A DNA stretch of 64,000 bases from positions 62,001 through 126,000 of the forward strand of contig NZ_VOEJ01000010.1 in assembly GCF_007846085.1 (NCBI RefSeq). The letters run 5' to 3'. The stretch's first letter is position 1. Each line of letters begins with the position of its first letter. This DNA is from Mucilaginibacter pallidiroseus. GTDB taxonomy: Bacteria; Bacteroidota; Bacteroidia; Sphingobacteriales; Sphingobacteriaceae. Of this stretch, positions 33,513 through 41,054 are shown piece after piece. The position numbers were made by a program, and so were the translations under genes. Under the pieces are notes generated by a model. That model saw nothing but the letters and a program-made list of their open reading frames with translations. It was not told where the DNA came from and made no database searches.

Positions 33513-33889
33513 AACTCTGAAAAGCTTTGCATCCGGTCTTTGATCTGGGCAATAGCCGGGTCTACTTTAGTTCCGATAATCGACATCAATGACAGCCACA
33601 AACGATTGTCTGCGGAGCCATGCGCAGCGTTGATCTGACGTACAGCCTGGTTTAAATTATTGCCAATGGCATTGAGTTCACGGCGCAGCAAGGAGAGCTC
33701 TTCCAGCATCTCATCCATGGACTTGTCACGATAATTTACCGTGATCGGTTTTTCTAAAAGAACACTCCTAATGTATTCGCTCATTTTGCGAAAGCGTGTC
33801 TTTTTAAACCGCCGGTCAATTAGCAAAAACTCACCTGGTTTGAACCTCGTGGTGATCTTTCGCTCACGGTTTTCTTCCTCATTTTCCAT
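33467..33889 (-). CDS. MobA-type relaxosome accessory protein
   Basis: A 140-residue ribbon-helix-helix protein starting MENEEENRERKITTRFKPGEFLLIDRRF. An upstream in-frame ATG at 33934 would add 15 residues but lies in repeats that look like transfer-origin sequence. KMSEYIRSVLLEKPI is the RHH second helix. LLRRELNAIGNNLNQAVRQINA is the well-conserved signature of mobilization proteins that assist the relaxase. Confidence 0.88.
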   Translation of the reverse strand: MENEEENRERKITTRFKPGEFLLIDRRFKKTRFRKMSEYIRSVLLEKPITVNYRDKSMDEMLEELSLLRRELNAIGNNLNQAVRQINAAHGSADNRLWLSLMSIIGTKVDPAIAQIKDRMQSFSELWSQKLKPDEASSVQ

Positions 33890-33910
33890 ACCTTCTGTCT
33901 CTTTAAAAAT

Positions 33911-33996
33911 CCGACTTCGGAGGGTTTTTACCATGCTCCCGGACTGACTTCGGAAGGGAGGGCAAGATCCGTTTGTCCGACAAACGTTTATCTTGC
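33911..33996. other. Candidate oriT next to mobA
   Basis: Just upstream of mobA is a nested inverted repeat: GCAAGAT (33962-33968) pairs with ATCTTGC (33990-33996), and inside it CGTTTGTC-C-GACAAACG (33970-33986) is perfect. Two copies of GACTTCGGA (33913 and 33946) lie beside it. There is no T-tract, so it is not an obvious terminator. Position next to the relaxosome genes fits an origin of transfer. Confidence 0.55.
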
Positions 33997-34064
33997 TGAT
34001 TGCTCAAAAATGCAATCTCGTCCTTTGCAAAGTCCTCGATTTTGATTTGTTCAACGTCATTAAC

Positions 34065-34385
34065 CTAAAACGATTCACTGTAAAATGGAGACTGCCTAAA
34101 CCTGCGTTTCACATTTTGCCGATGGTTGTAAATCCATTCAGCAGCACATACCTTCCAATTGTAAATTGTAGCGCCGGTCGGCGTCTTCCACCCGCGACCG
34201 TCATGCTCATTGAAGAACTCGTTAGCCATTTCTCCTTCGCCTTTTTGGTCAAAGTAAATCATCAAAACCTCCTTGTCGGGAGGCATGGTAGTTCCCATGC
34301 CATCGTGAATTTGCAGGGTATGTTTACTGCTTTTCCTGACCTCATTCAGCAGCCTCGGCACGGTGCGTTTAGCCTTGCGTTTCAT
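34065..34385 (-). CDS. Small hypothetical protein of the mob region
   Basis: A 106-residue basic protein with no known domain. It begins MKRKAKRTVPRLLNEVRKSSKH and contains a segment ANEFFNEHDGRGWKTPTGATIYNWKVCAAEWIYNHRQNVKRRFRQ that looks like a small folded domain with aromatic and basic residues. Overlap of four bases with the HTH gene indicates co-transcription. DNA binding is possible given its charge, but unproven. Confidence 0.6.
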   Translation of the reverse strand: MKRKAKRTVPRLLNEVRKSSKHTLQIHDGMGTTMPPDKEVLMIYFDQKGEGEMANEFFNEHDGRGWKTPTGATIYNWKVCAAEWIYNHRQNVKRRFRQSPFYSESF

Positions 34386-34711
34386 GCCATCTTCATCTGA
34401 TCGTTCAACTTGCCGGAGGCCATTAGCTTTTCAATTTCCTCGGAATTGTAGTATGTAATACCACCTAATTTCTTGAAAGGAATGAGGCCCTTATCCCGAA
34501 GGTATTGCAGTTTGCTTTCGGACAGCCGGAGCATCTTTTTAATCTCAAAGGCTTTCAGCCAATGGTGGCCCGGCTGGCCGGTTTGTTCTTTGAGTAGCTT
34601 CTTAATATCAACGATAAGCTGTTGCTTGAAGTCGAGCAAGTCCTGAACCGTGATCAACTGATCTCGGTTGACTTTAGGGAAGTCATGTTGGATTTCATTT
34701 TGATTTGCCAT
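34382..34711 (-). CDS. MerR/excisionase-like helix-turn-helix protein
   Basis: A 109-residue protein. The C-terminal half (HWLKAFEIKKMLRLSESKLQYLRDKGLIPFKKLGGITYYNSEEIEKLM) is an HTH_17-type winged helix as in small regulators and excisionases of Bacteroidota conjugative elements. The N-terminal half is helical. The 32-bp repeat lies 43 bases upstream of its ATG, so it likely heads the mob operon. Confidence 0.85.
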   Translation of the reverse strand: MANQNEIQHDFPKVNRDQLITVQDLLDFKQQLIVDIKKLLKEQTGQPGHHWLKAFEIKKMLRLSESKLQYLRDKGLIPFKKLGGITYYNSEEIEKLMASGKLNDQMKMA

Positions 34712-34753
34712 AGCTTAAAATTTAGCAACAGCAAATGTGAAGAACTGCAAAAT

Positions 34754-34785
34754 AAATTTATCACACCTCATGTACAAGGTAGGAT
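34754..34785. repeat. Exact 32-bp repeat, mob copy (probable promoter/operator)
   Basis: Second copy of the 29248-29279 sequence, 43 bases upstream of the HTH gene, in the same orientation relative to the gene as the tra copy. Flanks differ immediately outside the 32 bases. It includes TGTACA, a short palindrome that could be part of a regulator site. Confidence 0.75.
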
Positions 34786-34839
34786 GTTTTATAGATAAAA
34801 ATCTCCCTGCTGCCACTTTAAACTTTAGCAAATCCGCAC

Positions 34840-34847
34840 TACTTTTG
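34840..34847 (+). promoter_or_regulatory. Promoter -7 box of the 187-aa gene
   Basis: TACTTTTG is an exact TAnnTTTG match, with TTTA at 34817-34820 in the upstream box position (19-base spacing). The ATG follows at 34876, leaving a leader of about 20 bases. Confidence 0.6.
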
Positions 34848-34875
34848 TATAAAAACTAATTAATCGAACGCGCAA

Positions 34876-35439
34876 ATGGAACCAACGACAATTACCTGGC
34901 TAACTGCCGACCAGATAAAAATTTTAAAATATATTGTGGTCGTTTCAGACCGAAACAATCAAGAAATAGAATTAGGCATCATTATCTACACACGGGAATT
35001 TAACGAGCAGTATAACCTGATCAAGCAGGGTGAGGAAGATAAAACAGAAACGGATACTTTTGCGCGCTTACTGGGGGAATATCCTAAACAGAAAAATTAT
35101 CCCTGCGATGATGCAGATCTGATCATTTTGAACGCAGTGAGAAAACAGTATCCTAAATCCTTCGTCAGAAATGACACCTTGTTTTTTAACGTGGACCTGG
35201 AAAAGCTGAAAGTTTTAAAAAACAGGAATGTGATCCAGGGAGCGATCTACTTTTCGCCCGAGTTCTCCTATACAGATATCTTTAAACATGTGGGCCAGTC
35301 ATTTCCGGCGCCACGGATCGATTTTAACTTTTATACCAATTATGGCACACAGCATGTGCCAGTTCCATTTTTTTACGCCAATTACCCTGCTGAAGACCAG
35401 AAAGTCTTAACGGTAATTGGGCAGATCGCCTTTGAATAA
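34876..35439 (+). CDS. Unrecognised 187-aa protein facing the CBASS operon
   Basis: A 187-residue soluble protein with no domain that I recognise, containing stretches such as TADQIKILKYIVVVSDRNNQEIELGIIIYTREF and VIQGAIYFSPEFSYTDIFKHVGQSFPAPRIDFNFYTNYGTQHVPVPFFYANYP. It has its own promoter and points in the direction opposite to the CBASS operon, ending two bases from the cap3 stop. Thus it is cargo of the element inserted together with, or next to, the defence genes. Possible roles include a CBASS accessory or an independent gene; there is no direct evidence for either. Confidence 0.75.
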   Translation: MEPTTITWLTADQIKILKYIVVVSDRNNQEIELGIIIYTREFNEQYNLIKQGEEDKTETDTFARLLGEYPKQKNYPCDDADLIILNAVRKQYPKSFVRNDTLFFNVDLEKLKVLKNRNVIQGAIYFSPEFSYTDIFKHVGQSFPAPRIDFNFYTNYGTQHVPVPFFYANYPAEDQKVLTVIGQIAFE

Positions 35440-35441
35440 GA

Positions 35442-35900
35442 TCACAAGGTTAGCCGCAATTCTCTGAACCCTTTGTTATTGACCATACGCAAATACATCC
35501 CGCTTGTCCCTTTAATTACTAGAAGCAGGAAGTCGGTTCTAAGATCGTTGTTCCTAAACTGGCTATCGATCATTTTCAGATCGGTGCCGGATGGTGTGGG
35601 AAAGGGCTCGGGATGGGTATGCCACTCGCCCAAATAAACCGTTTGCCCGTTGCTATTGTAGAATTCATAGTCCAAAATGATTTGGGCACTGGTCTTATGC
35701 CGCTCAAAGTTGGTCCTTGAACAACGGTCCAACGGTGTGGGTACGGATAATTTGGTAATGTTGATCTGCCCGTCGATTATCTTACCAAGTATCACGCCTC
35801 CCGCTTCCGGTAGTTTTGGTTTATTTTGCGTGAACTTTTCCAGTATCGCGAGTGGTTCCGGGTGGATAAGAATATCGTATTGATCTAATTTAAGCTGCAT
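35442..35900 (-). CDS. cap3: Cap3, JAB/JAMM isopeptidase of type II CBASS
   Basis: A 152-residue JAMM metalloprotease. The motif is complete: Glu in PEAGGVILG (E32), then EWHTHPEPFPTPSGTD, which supplies H94, H96, S104 and D107. Cap3 removes the CD-NTase from proteins to which Cap2 has conjugated it, and thus limits CBASS activity. Its start overlaps the Cap2 stop by one base. Last gene of the operon. Confidence 0.92.
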   Translation of the reverse strand: MQLKLDQYDILIHPEPLAILEKFTQNKPKLPEAGGVILGKIIDGQINITKLSVPTPLDRCSRTNFERHKTSAQIILDYEFYNSNGQTVYLGEWHTHPEPFPTPSGTDLKMIDSQFRNNDLRTDFLLLVIKGTSGMYLRMVNNKGFRELRLTL

Positions 35901-37654
35901 TATATCGCGTTTGTGGTTAACTGATGAGATCGCAAAGTATTGCCGAAGTCGGAAAGTTGCAGGTCCTGTGCAACGGCCAGCGACAGGTCGCCTGCATAGC
36001 TGATAGCAATGTTGGTATCGGGCGGTTCTGCAATTATCCGATATAATTCGGGGATCAGGTGCGCAAAAAAGAGGCTGATGGCAGCCTTACCATAAGGAAC
36101 GTAGGAGCCCTGGCATCCTGCTTCGCGAAGCAGGGTCTGCCGGCCGGGATCAGCATAAGTTTCGGCAGAGATGACATTGTACCGGTAATATCCATTGGTC
36201 TCCAGGTCTTTTAAGGAAAAACCGGTGGATGGCCGTATATATAAAGCGTGACCACCTGCCAGATAAGGCTCTACCCAAAAGAGCATCACCGGACGCCCGA
36301 TGATCCCTTCACTTAAAGATTCCAAAACATAATTCTCGATCGCGTCTTTGCCGATGGCACAAAATATCACATCCATCGTATTCATCAGACCTGACCGAGA
36401 CCTGATCATATCCACAATGGAACCCTTATGGGTGTGAACATGCAGGAATGGGTTTTGGAACGTGAGATATTTAGCCAGGGCATCGACCTTGGCCTTTCCG
36501 ACCTCGTTAAAACTGAGTAAATGCCGGTTCACATTTTCTAAGGCAAATATATCGGGGTCGCATAAAACAAACTCGGAAACCTCCAGGCTGTTCAGGCCAC
36601 TCAAAAGATTGGAGCCGATGCTACCCAAACCAGCCACCATAAATTTATAAGCAGGTTTCGTGTTTAGGATGCCATCAGTTCGTTTTTGCAGTCGGGTCTG
36701 GCTAAAATATTTGAACGCGATGCGGGCAACCGCTTTTGACGGTTGCACCGTGTCCAGAACATTCAAACTCGTGAGTGAGGTTCTACGCCAACCGTCGATC
36801 TTAGCCTGGATCGCTGGAATATAAAACCCGAAAAATACCAGTTGTCCGTTTACTTCCAATGAAAAAGCGAATATTTTCGGGCCAAAACTTTGATTTAAAT
36901 AGCGCTTAACAGCACTCCATTGTGAACTGAAGTGTTCCCGCAGATAGCTGATGAGCCTCCGGTTATCGATATAGAAAGGCGGTACCAGATGGCCGATCTG
37001 ACCTAAGTAAAAATAGGCCTGTTCTGTCACCTTGTGTCCCCTCGTCTTAAAAAATGCTATGACCTGTTGTGATTGTTCTGATCCTGAACTCATCAGGAAA
37101 TCGACGTTATGATAAGCAGGCGATAACAGATGGCCGGGATGAACACCGGGCGCTATCGCATCGATACCATCACCAAGGTAAGCTTCAAAGACCTGGTCTT
37201 TCGGGTCATAAACATTCGCCCAATAAGCAACGATCTCATCCACAAAGTCCCCGTTATTCACGCCAGTGATACCGTCCGAAATGATAGTCGCCGCCTGTTT
37301 CAGACAAGCCTTTATAATTTCAGCGGGCCGGTCAGGGTCAAGCTTGATATTTTCATTATCAAAAAGACATATATTCCGGCGGTCATCTATATGCGGAACA
37401 TATTTTATCTTTTCATAATCATCCTCAGCTAAATAAATGACTGGCAACGAAAGCGGAAAATCATCCTTCAGTTCCACTAGTACCGTAAAATCTGTTACCC
37501 CTTCGGGCAATGGAACTTCAAGGGTCACCTTCCATTGTTCGATCTTCTTTGGTGTACCCAACCGTGTTTTTACGTCAACGGTTGTTTTCTCTATCGTGAA
37601 TATCTTGGCCAGATCTTCGAACGCGCGCTCCCGTAACTGGTCAAAATCCATCAT
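35900..37654 (-). CDS. cap2: Cap2, E2-E1 fusion of type II CBASS
   Basis: A 584-residue ubiquitin-transfer-like enzyme. The N-terminal E2-like domain (1 to about 150) has HIDDRRNICLFD with the probable E2 cysteine C96. The E1/ThiF domain has the ATP-binding loop GLGSIGSN (342-349), ribose-binding Asp in LCDPDIF (about D366), NVNRHLL, and catalytic cysteine in REAGCQGSY (C514). It adenylates the CD-NTase C-terminus and joins it to a target, priming the synthase. It follows the CD-NTase gene by five bases. Confidence 0.93.
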   Translation of the reverse strand: MMDFDQLRERAFEDLAKIFTIEKTTVDVKTRLGTPKKIEQWKVTLEVPLPEGVTDFTVLVELKDDFPLSLPVIYLAEDDYEKIKYVPHIDDRRNICLFDNENIKLDPDRPAEIIKACLKQAATIISDGITGVNNGDFVDEIVAYWANVYDPKDQVFEAYLGDGIDAIAPGVHPGHLLSPAYHNVDFLMSSGSEQSQQVIAFFKTRGHKVTEQAYFYLGQIGHLVPPFYIDNRRLISYLREHFSSQWSAVKRYLNQSFGPKIFAFSLEVNGQLVFFGFYIPAIQAKIDGWRRTSLTSLNVLDTVQPSKAVARIAFKYFSQTRLQKRTDGILNTKPAYKFMVAGLGSIGSNLLSGLNSLEVSEFVLCDPDIFALENVNRHLLSFNEVGKAKVDALAKYLTFQNPFLHVHTHKGSIVDMIRSRSGLMNTMDVIFCAIGKDAIENYVLESLSEGIIGRPVMLFWVEPYLAGGHALYIRPSTGFSLKDLETNGYYRYNVISAETYADPGRQTLLREAGCQGSYVPYGKAAISLFFAHLIPELYRIIAEPPDTNIAISYAGDLSLAVAQDLQLSDFGNTLRSHQLTTNAI

Positions 37655-37659
37655 CAGGC

Positions 37660-38655
37660 TTAAGCACTTTTGGCGTTACTGGTAACTACTGCTGGCGAAG
37701 CGAAACTCTTGGCGCCCTCATCTTCATCTTTAGCATTGGCGCAAGAAAACCTTGAACCCAAATGTTTTTGCCATTTATGGCAGGCATTCTTCGGGTTGGT
37801 CTCGTTGATCGCCTGCTTAGCAGAATCGAGGAAAGATTTTAGCTTATCCATGAAATACTGCTGGTAGCTGAACCCGTCCATGACATTTTCACCAGCAGGG
37901 ACCGTAGGACGCAGACATTGAAAGCGGTAACTGAGCGTGTTGTAAATATTCTCCAACGTATCTTTGAAGCCAACGTCATCACGACTATTCGCGCTGAAAT
38001 TATTGGCAGCCCATATCGTCATCACAAAACCGGTAGGCATTTTCTTCGAATTATCCTGATAGTTCTGATAATCGCACCAGGCTTTCAGGTATTTGACGAA
38101 CCTGCGCAACTGCTCATTCTTGGCAGCCTGATCATTGAACCAGTTGCTGAATGCACGCGGATCACTAGGGCTCCAGCCATCCCTTTTGTGAGCCAGTTTG
38201 GGTTCATCGGGATAAGCCTCATCAATGAAATAAATGGGCTGGTCAATATGGCGACCGTCCGAAAACTTTGTACGTACACAGGTATTTTTATCAACCGGGG
38301 GAACACCCGTGTAGCCGTCCACCGCATCCCATATCCAGTTATGATAGGTCTGCACACTTTTACGTTGGCTTAGCGGCCCGATAAAATAGATCCCGTCATC
38401 GGTATCGTATTTGGTGATTGTTTTGGTAATCCCGTCCTGTTCAATAGTTCGTGGTATCGGGTTAATCGTCGTCTTCATTTCCGAAGAGCCCTGTGAGGTA
38501 AATTTAGGTTTGATCTCATCCTTGTGGTTCTGTTTGAAATCTTCCCTGATTCGGTCACGCAGATTCTTGCGTGACTTTTTTAACTTCTTTTTCCGGTCGT
38601 GGGTCAGTGAGATACTGGCATTGAAATCGGTAAATTGATCGTGACAATTGGCCAT
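37660..38655 (-). CDS. cdnA: CD-NTase (cyclic oligonucleotide synthase) of CBASS
   Basis: A 331-residue DncV-like nucleotidyltransferase. QGSSEMKTT (residues 55-63) is the GS nucleotidyltransferase motif, followed by YDTDDGIYFIGPL, in which D84 and D86 are the likely metal-binding acids. The C-terminal part is helical with CHKWQKHLGSRFSC. The protein ends in alanine (NAKSA), suitable for activation by Cap2. On phage infection it would make a cyclic di- or trinucleotide that activates the phospholipase. The clade, and so the exact product, cannot be assigned by eye; cGAMP would be usual with CapV. The gene symbol is tentative. Confidence 0.87.
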   Translation of the reverse strand: MANCHDQFTDFNASISLTHDRKKKLKKSRKNLRDRIREDFKQNHKDEIKPKFTSQGSSEMKTTINPIPRTIEQDGITKTITKYDTDDGIYFIGPLSQRKSVQTYHNWIWDAVDGYTGVPPVDKNTCVRTKFSDGRHIDQPIYFIDEAYPDEPKLAHKRDGWSPSDPRAFSNWFNDQAAKNEQLRRFVKYLKAWCDYQNYQDNSKKMPTGFVMTIWAANNFSANSRDDVGFKDTLENIYNTLSYRFQCLRPTVPAGENVMDGFSYQQYFMDKLKSFLDSAKQAINETNPKNACHKWQKHLGSRFSCANAKDEDEGAKSFASPAVVTSNAKSA

Positions 38656-38658
38656 AAT

Positions 38659-39699
38659 TTAGTTGGTTTTATAAAGTTTCTGTTTTTTAAAAAAATCTGC
38701 GATCTCTGGCTTTTTCCGATATATATCGCCCATGTCGTTGCCTTTGCCGCGGATCAGGTCCAATGCAGCGGGTGTTGCTACGTCCAATTGGACCAGTTCT
38801 TCCTGAGAGCTGGATATTTCGGATGAGGGTATTCTAAGATAATCTACCGGCAGGTCATTAAGCGTCGCAATTTTCTTCATGAAAAAATCGGTAAAAAAAC
38901 CCTGCCCGGTAAAGGAAGTCTCGAATAGTTCGTCTTTCCAATCCAGGAAGGAACGGTTCCGTTTCAAGCCTGTGGGCTTTCCGCCGGTGAGTGAAAGGCT
39001 GCTGATCGACAATATTTTAAGCTTATCATATGGCTTGCCCTTTCCTACAAAGTATTGCAAAGCCTCCAAGTAGCCCACTAAGGTGGGATTATTGCCCCAA
39101 ACGCCGCCATCGATAAATTGCTTGTTATCGTAATAAGGGATCTCTGCCATTGGAAAATAAGTAGGCGCGGCGCTGGTGGCCAGGGCAACATCTACATAAA
39201 ACGCCTTATTATCCCGGTTAAGATCACCTTCCTTATGATCGAACTTAAAGATGAATGGTCTGGCTTCGGTCACGTTGTAACTGGGAATACATAGCAGGTT
39301 GTTACTTTCACCGATCTTTCTTTCGCCAAAGATCTTCACTAAAGCTTCCTTCAGATTCTTATCTGTAAATTTACCGCCGTTGGCCAGTTGTTTGATGGTG
39401 CCATTGCTGTATTTTTTGCCCCTGAACTTGATCTTCCGGAAAGTCGGGAAAATTTTAGGGCCTTCGTTATCGTAGAAATCGCAAATCTCGGCGGCTGGTA
39501 TTTTGAGCGACAAGGCCAGCGCGATCAACCCGCCCGTGGATGTGCCACAGAACATATCAAAATAGTCAGACAGCCGGCAATCAAATTTCTCTTCCAGATG
39601 CTTTAATACCGTAGCACTGTAAAGGCCTTTAATTCCCCCTCCGTCAATCGATAGTATTTTAAAAACATTTTCTTCTTGTTGCGTAGTTGTTTCCTGCAT
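38659..39699 (-). CDS. capV: CapV-like patatin phospholipase, CBASS effector
   Basis: A 346-residue patatin-like phospholipase. It has the oxyanion loop DGGGIKG (19-25), nucleophile in GTSTG (S54), and the catalytic Asp in DGGVWGNNP (197-205). This is the first gene of the CBASS operon, three bases from the CD-NTase. When bound by the cyclic nucleotide, such effectors degrade the inner membrane and kill the infected cell. No membrane segment or signal peptide is visible, consistent with a soluble cytoplasmic enzyme. Confidence 0.93.
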   Translation of the reverse strand: MQETTTQQEENVFKILSIDGGGIKGLYSATVLKHLEEKFDCRLSDYFDMFCGTSTGGLIALALSLKIPAAEICDFYDNEGPKIFPTFRKIKFRGKKYSNGTIKQLANGGKFTDKNLKEALVKIFGERKIGESNNLLCIPSYNVTEARPFIFKFDHKEGDLNRDNKAFYVDVALATSAAPTYFPMAEIPYYDNKQFIDGGVWGNNPTLVGYLEALQYFVGKGKPYDKLKILSISSLSLTGGKPTGLKRNRSFLDWKDELFETSFTGQGFFTDFFMKKIATLNDLPVDYLRIPSSEISSSQEELVQLDVATPAALDLIRGKGNDMGDIYRKKPEIADFFKKQKLYKTN

Positions 39700-39937
39700 A
39701 TCGGCTCATTTACAGAGCTCTGTCATATACGATGCCAAATTGAATGCAGTAAAATATGTCAACCATCAGACATATCAGTCCTTAGCTATCTGGCACTGTT
39801 GACACTAAATTTGTTTGCTCAAAATATTTATCCACAAAATTTCGGACAGCCGGATTGACAGTAATCAACATAACAACCATGCTAAGTTGCTGTCAAAGTG
39901 TCACTTTCAAAAAAAAATTACCCCGCGATGTTCTTAA

Positions 39938-40363
39938 TCAGTGGTTCTGCTGCAAGCTATTGATCAGTGCTTTCATTTTCGCGATCTCTTTTTTCTGTGC
40001 AGCGATGATTCCGTCGGCCAATTTACGAACCCTCGGATCAGTAATGTGGGCGTTTTGACTTGTCATTATCGCAATGGATTGGTGCGAGATCATTCCTATC
40101 ATGTATTGTATATCAGCTACACCAACCTTTATGTGCACGCCTGCGAAGGCCAGGAGAAGCACAATGAACGACGATACTGTGATCACTATATTTTTCTTTT
40201 TATCCGGGTACATCATTGTTATCATCAGCAACATGAGCAAGGCCATTGCTGCAATCATCATTAGTGTCATATAAATACGGGTCATATTAATGTAGATGTG
40301 CTCCACGGAATCAGCGTTCAGGAATATGATCGCGAACATCAGTACAAAGGATATGGCCAGCAT
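39938..40363 (-). CDS. DUF305-like membrane protein
   Basis: A 141-residue protein with three hydrophobic stretches (LAISFVLMFAIIFLN, LMMIAAMALLMLLMITMMY, IVITVSSFIVLLLAFAGV) and a C-terminal part that resembles DUF305: MIGMISHQSIAIMTSQNAHITDPRVRKLADGIIAAQKKEI. Usual DUF305 proteins have two adjacent histidines in this loop; here only one (SHQ) is present. The frame continues upstream without ATG for 14 codons (LFHKLLDNYGKFGL, family-like) to an in-frame TAG, so the original N-terminus may be lost or use a CTG start. It sits between the two defence systems. Confidence 0.65.
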   Translation of the reverse strand: MLAISFVLMFAIIFLNADSVEHIYINMTRIYMTLMMIAAMALLMLLMITMMYPDKKKNIVITVSSFIVLLLAFAGVHIKVGVADIQYMIGMISHQSIAIMTSQNAHITDPRVRKLADGIIAAQKKEIAKMKALINSLQQNH

Positions 40364-40462
40364 CAGGCCAAATTTTCCGTAATTATCTAGTAATTTGTGA
40401 AACAGCTATTTTAGCATGAAGGAAGCAAGCCTGAGCAATTTAAAAAGTAAAGCTTAAGAATA

Positions 40463-41053
40463 ATGATGAAATATAAAGACCTGGACCCACAGAAATACCC
40501 TAAACTGTTGGAAGACGCCGTAAAAAAACTAACACTTACTTTGGAAAGGGACAGTAAAGTTTTAACGGAGATGAACAACTCATTGAACTGGATCGTCACA
40601 TTGCTTGGCGTAATATTGGCTACGGGTATCAGTTATTTCAAGAACGTGTCGCCTTGTAGCCTTTCGTTTACCTTGCTTTATGCCAGTCGGATCGGATTTT
40701 GTTTCGCGGTGCTTTCGCTGATCATCCATAAAATATTCCTGGTCCGGTATGAAACAGCCAAATTCCAATATCTCAATTCTTTAAATACCCACGAGTTGGA
40801 ATTAAAGTATGATCAGCGATTACTATCAAAAAACATTATCCAGGATAGCAATTTCTTTATCGTAGAATTTATCAATAATTTTCGCAACGGTCAATATATA
40901 CCCCATCCTGAAATTGATAACCGCGCAAAGGAATTTCTAAAACTGGATAAAACGATCATCAGTTGTGCACGCATCTTGAAGTTTACGTTCTGGCTTAGCA
41001 TGATCATTTTTATTTTGAATGCGGCGGCCGTGTTTTACCTGATATTGGCCTAG
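40463..41053 (+). CDS. Unrecognised membrane protein facing the Septu-like operon
   Basis: A 196-residue protein. A charged helical N-terminus of about 40 residues precedes a membrane pair (LNWIVTLLGVILATGISYF and IGFCFAVLSLIIHKIFL), a cytoplasmic loop, and a last hydrophobic stretch (FWLSMIIFILNAAAVFYLILA). The topology recalls small two-helix effectors (SLATT type) seen with nucleotide-signalling defence, but I see no certain motif. It is the only plus-strand gene between the systems and ends one base from the ptuB stop. Confidence 0.7.
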   Translation: MMKYKDLDPQKYPKLLEDAVKKLTLTLERDSKVLTEMNNSLNWIVTLLGVILATGISYFKNVSPCSLSFTLLYASRIGFCFAVLSLIIHKIFLVRYETAKFQYLNSLNTHELELKYDQRLLSKNIIQDSNFFIVEFINNFRNGQYIPHPEIDNRAKEFLKLDKTIISCARILKFTFWLSMIIFILNAAAVFYLILA

Positions 41054-41054
41054 A

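Noticed and set aside
35442..39699. Plain patatin gene next to a ThiF/JAB metabolic operon
   Set aside because: The CD-NTase with GS and DTD motifs between them, and the fixed order, identify the set as CBASS.
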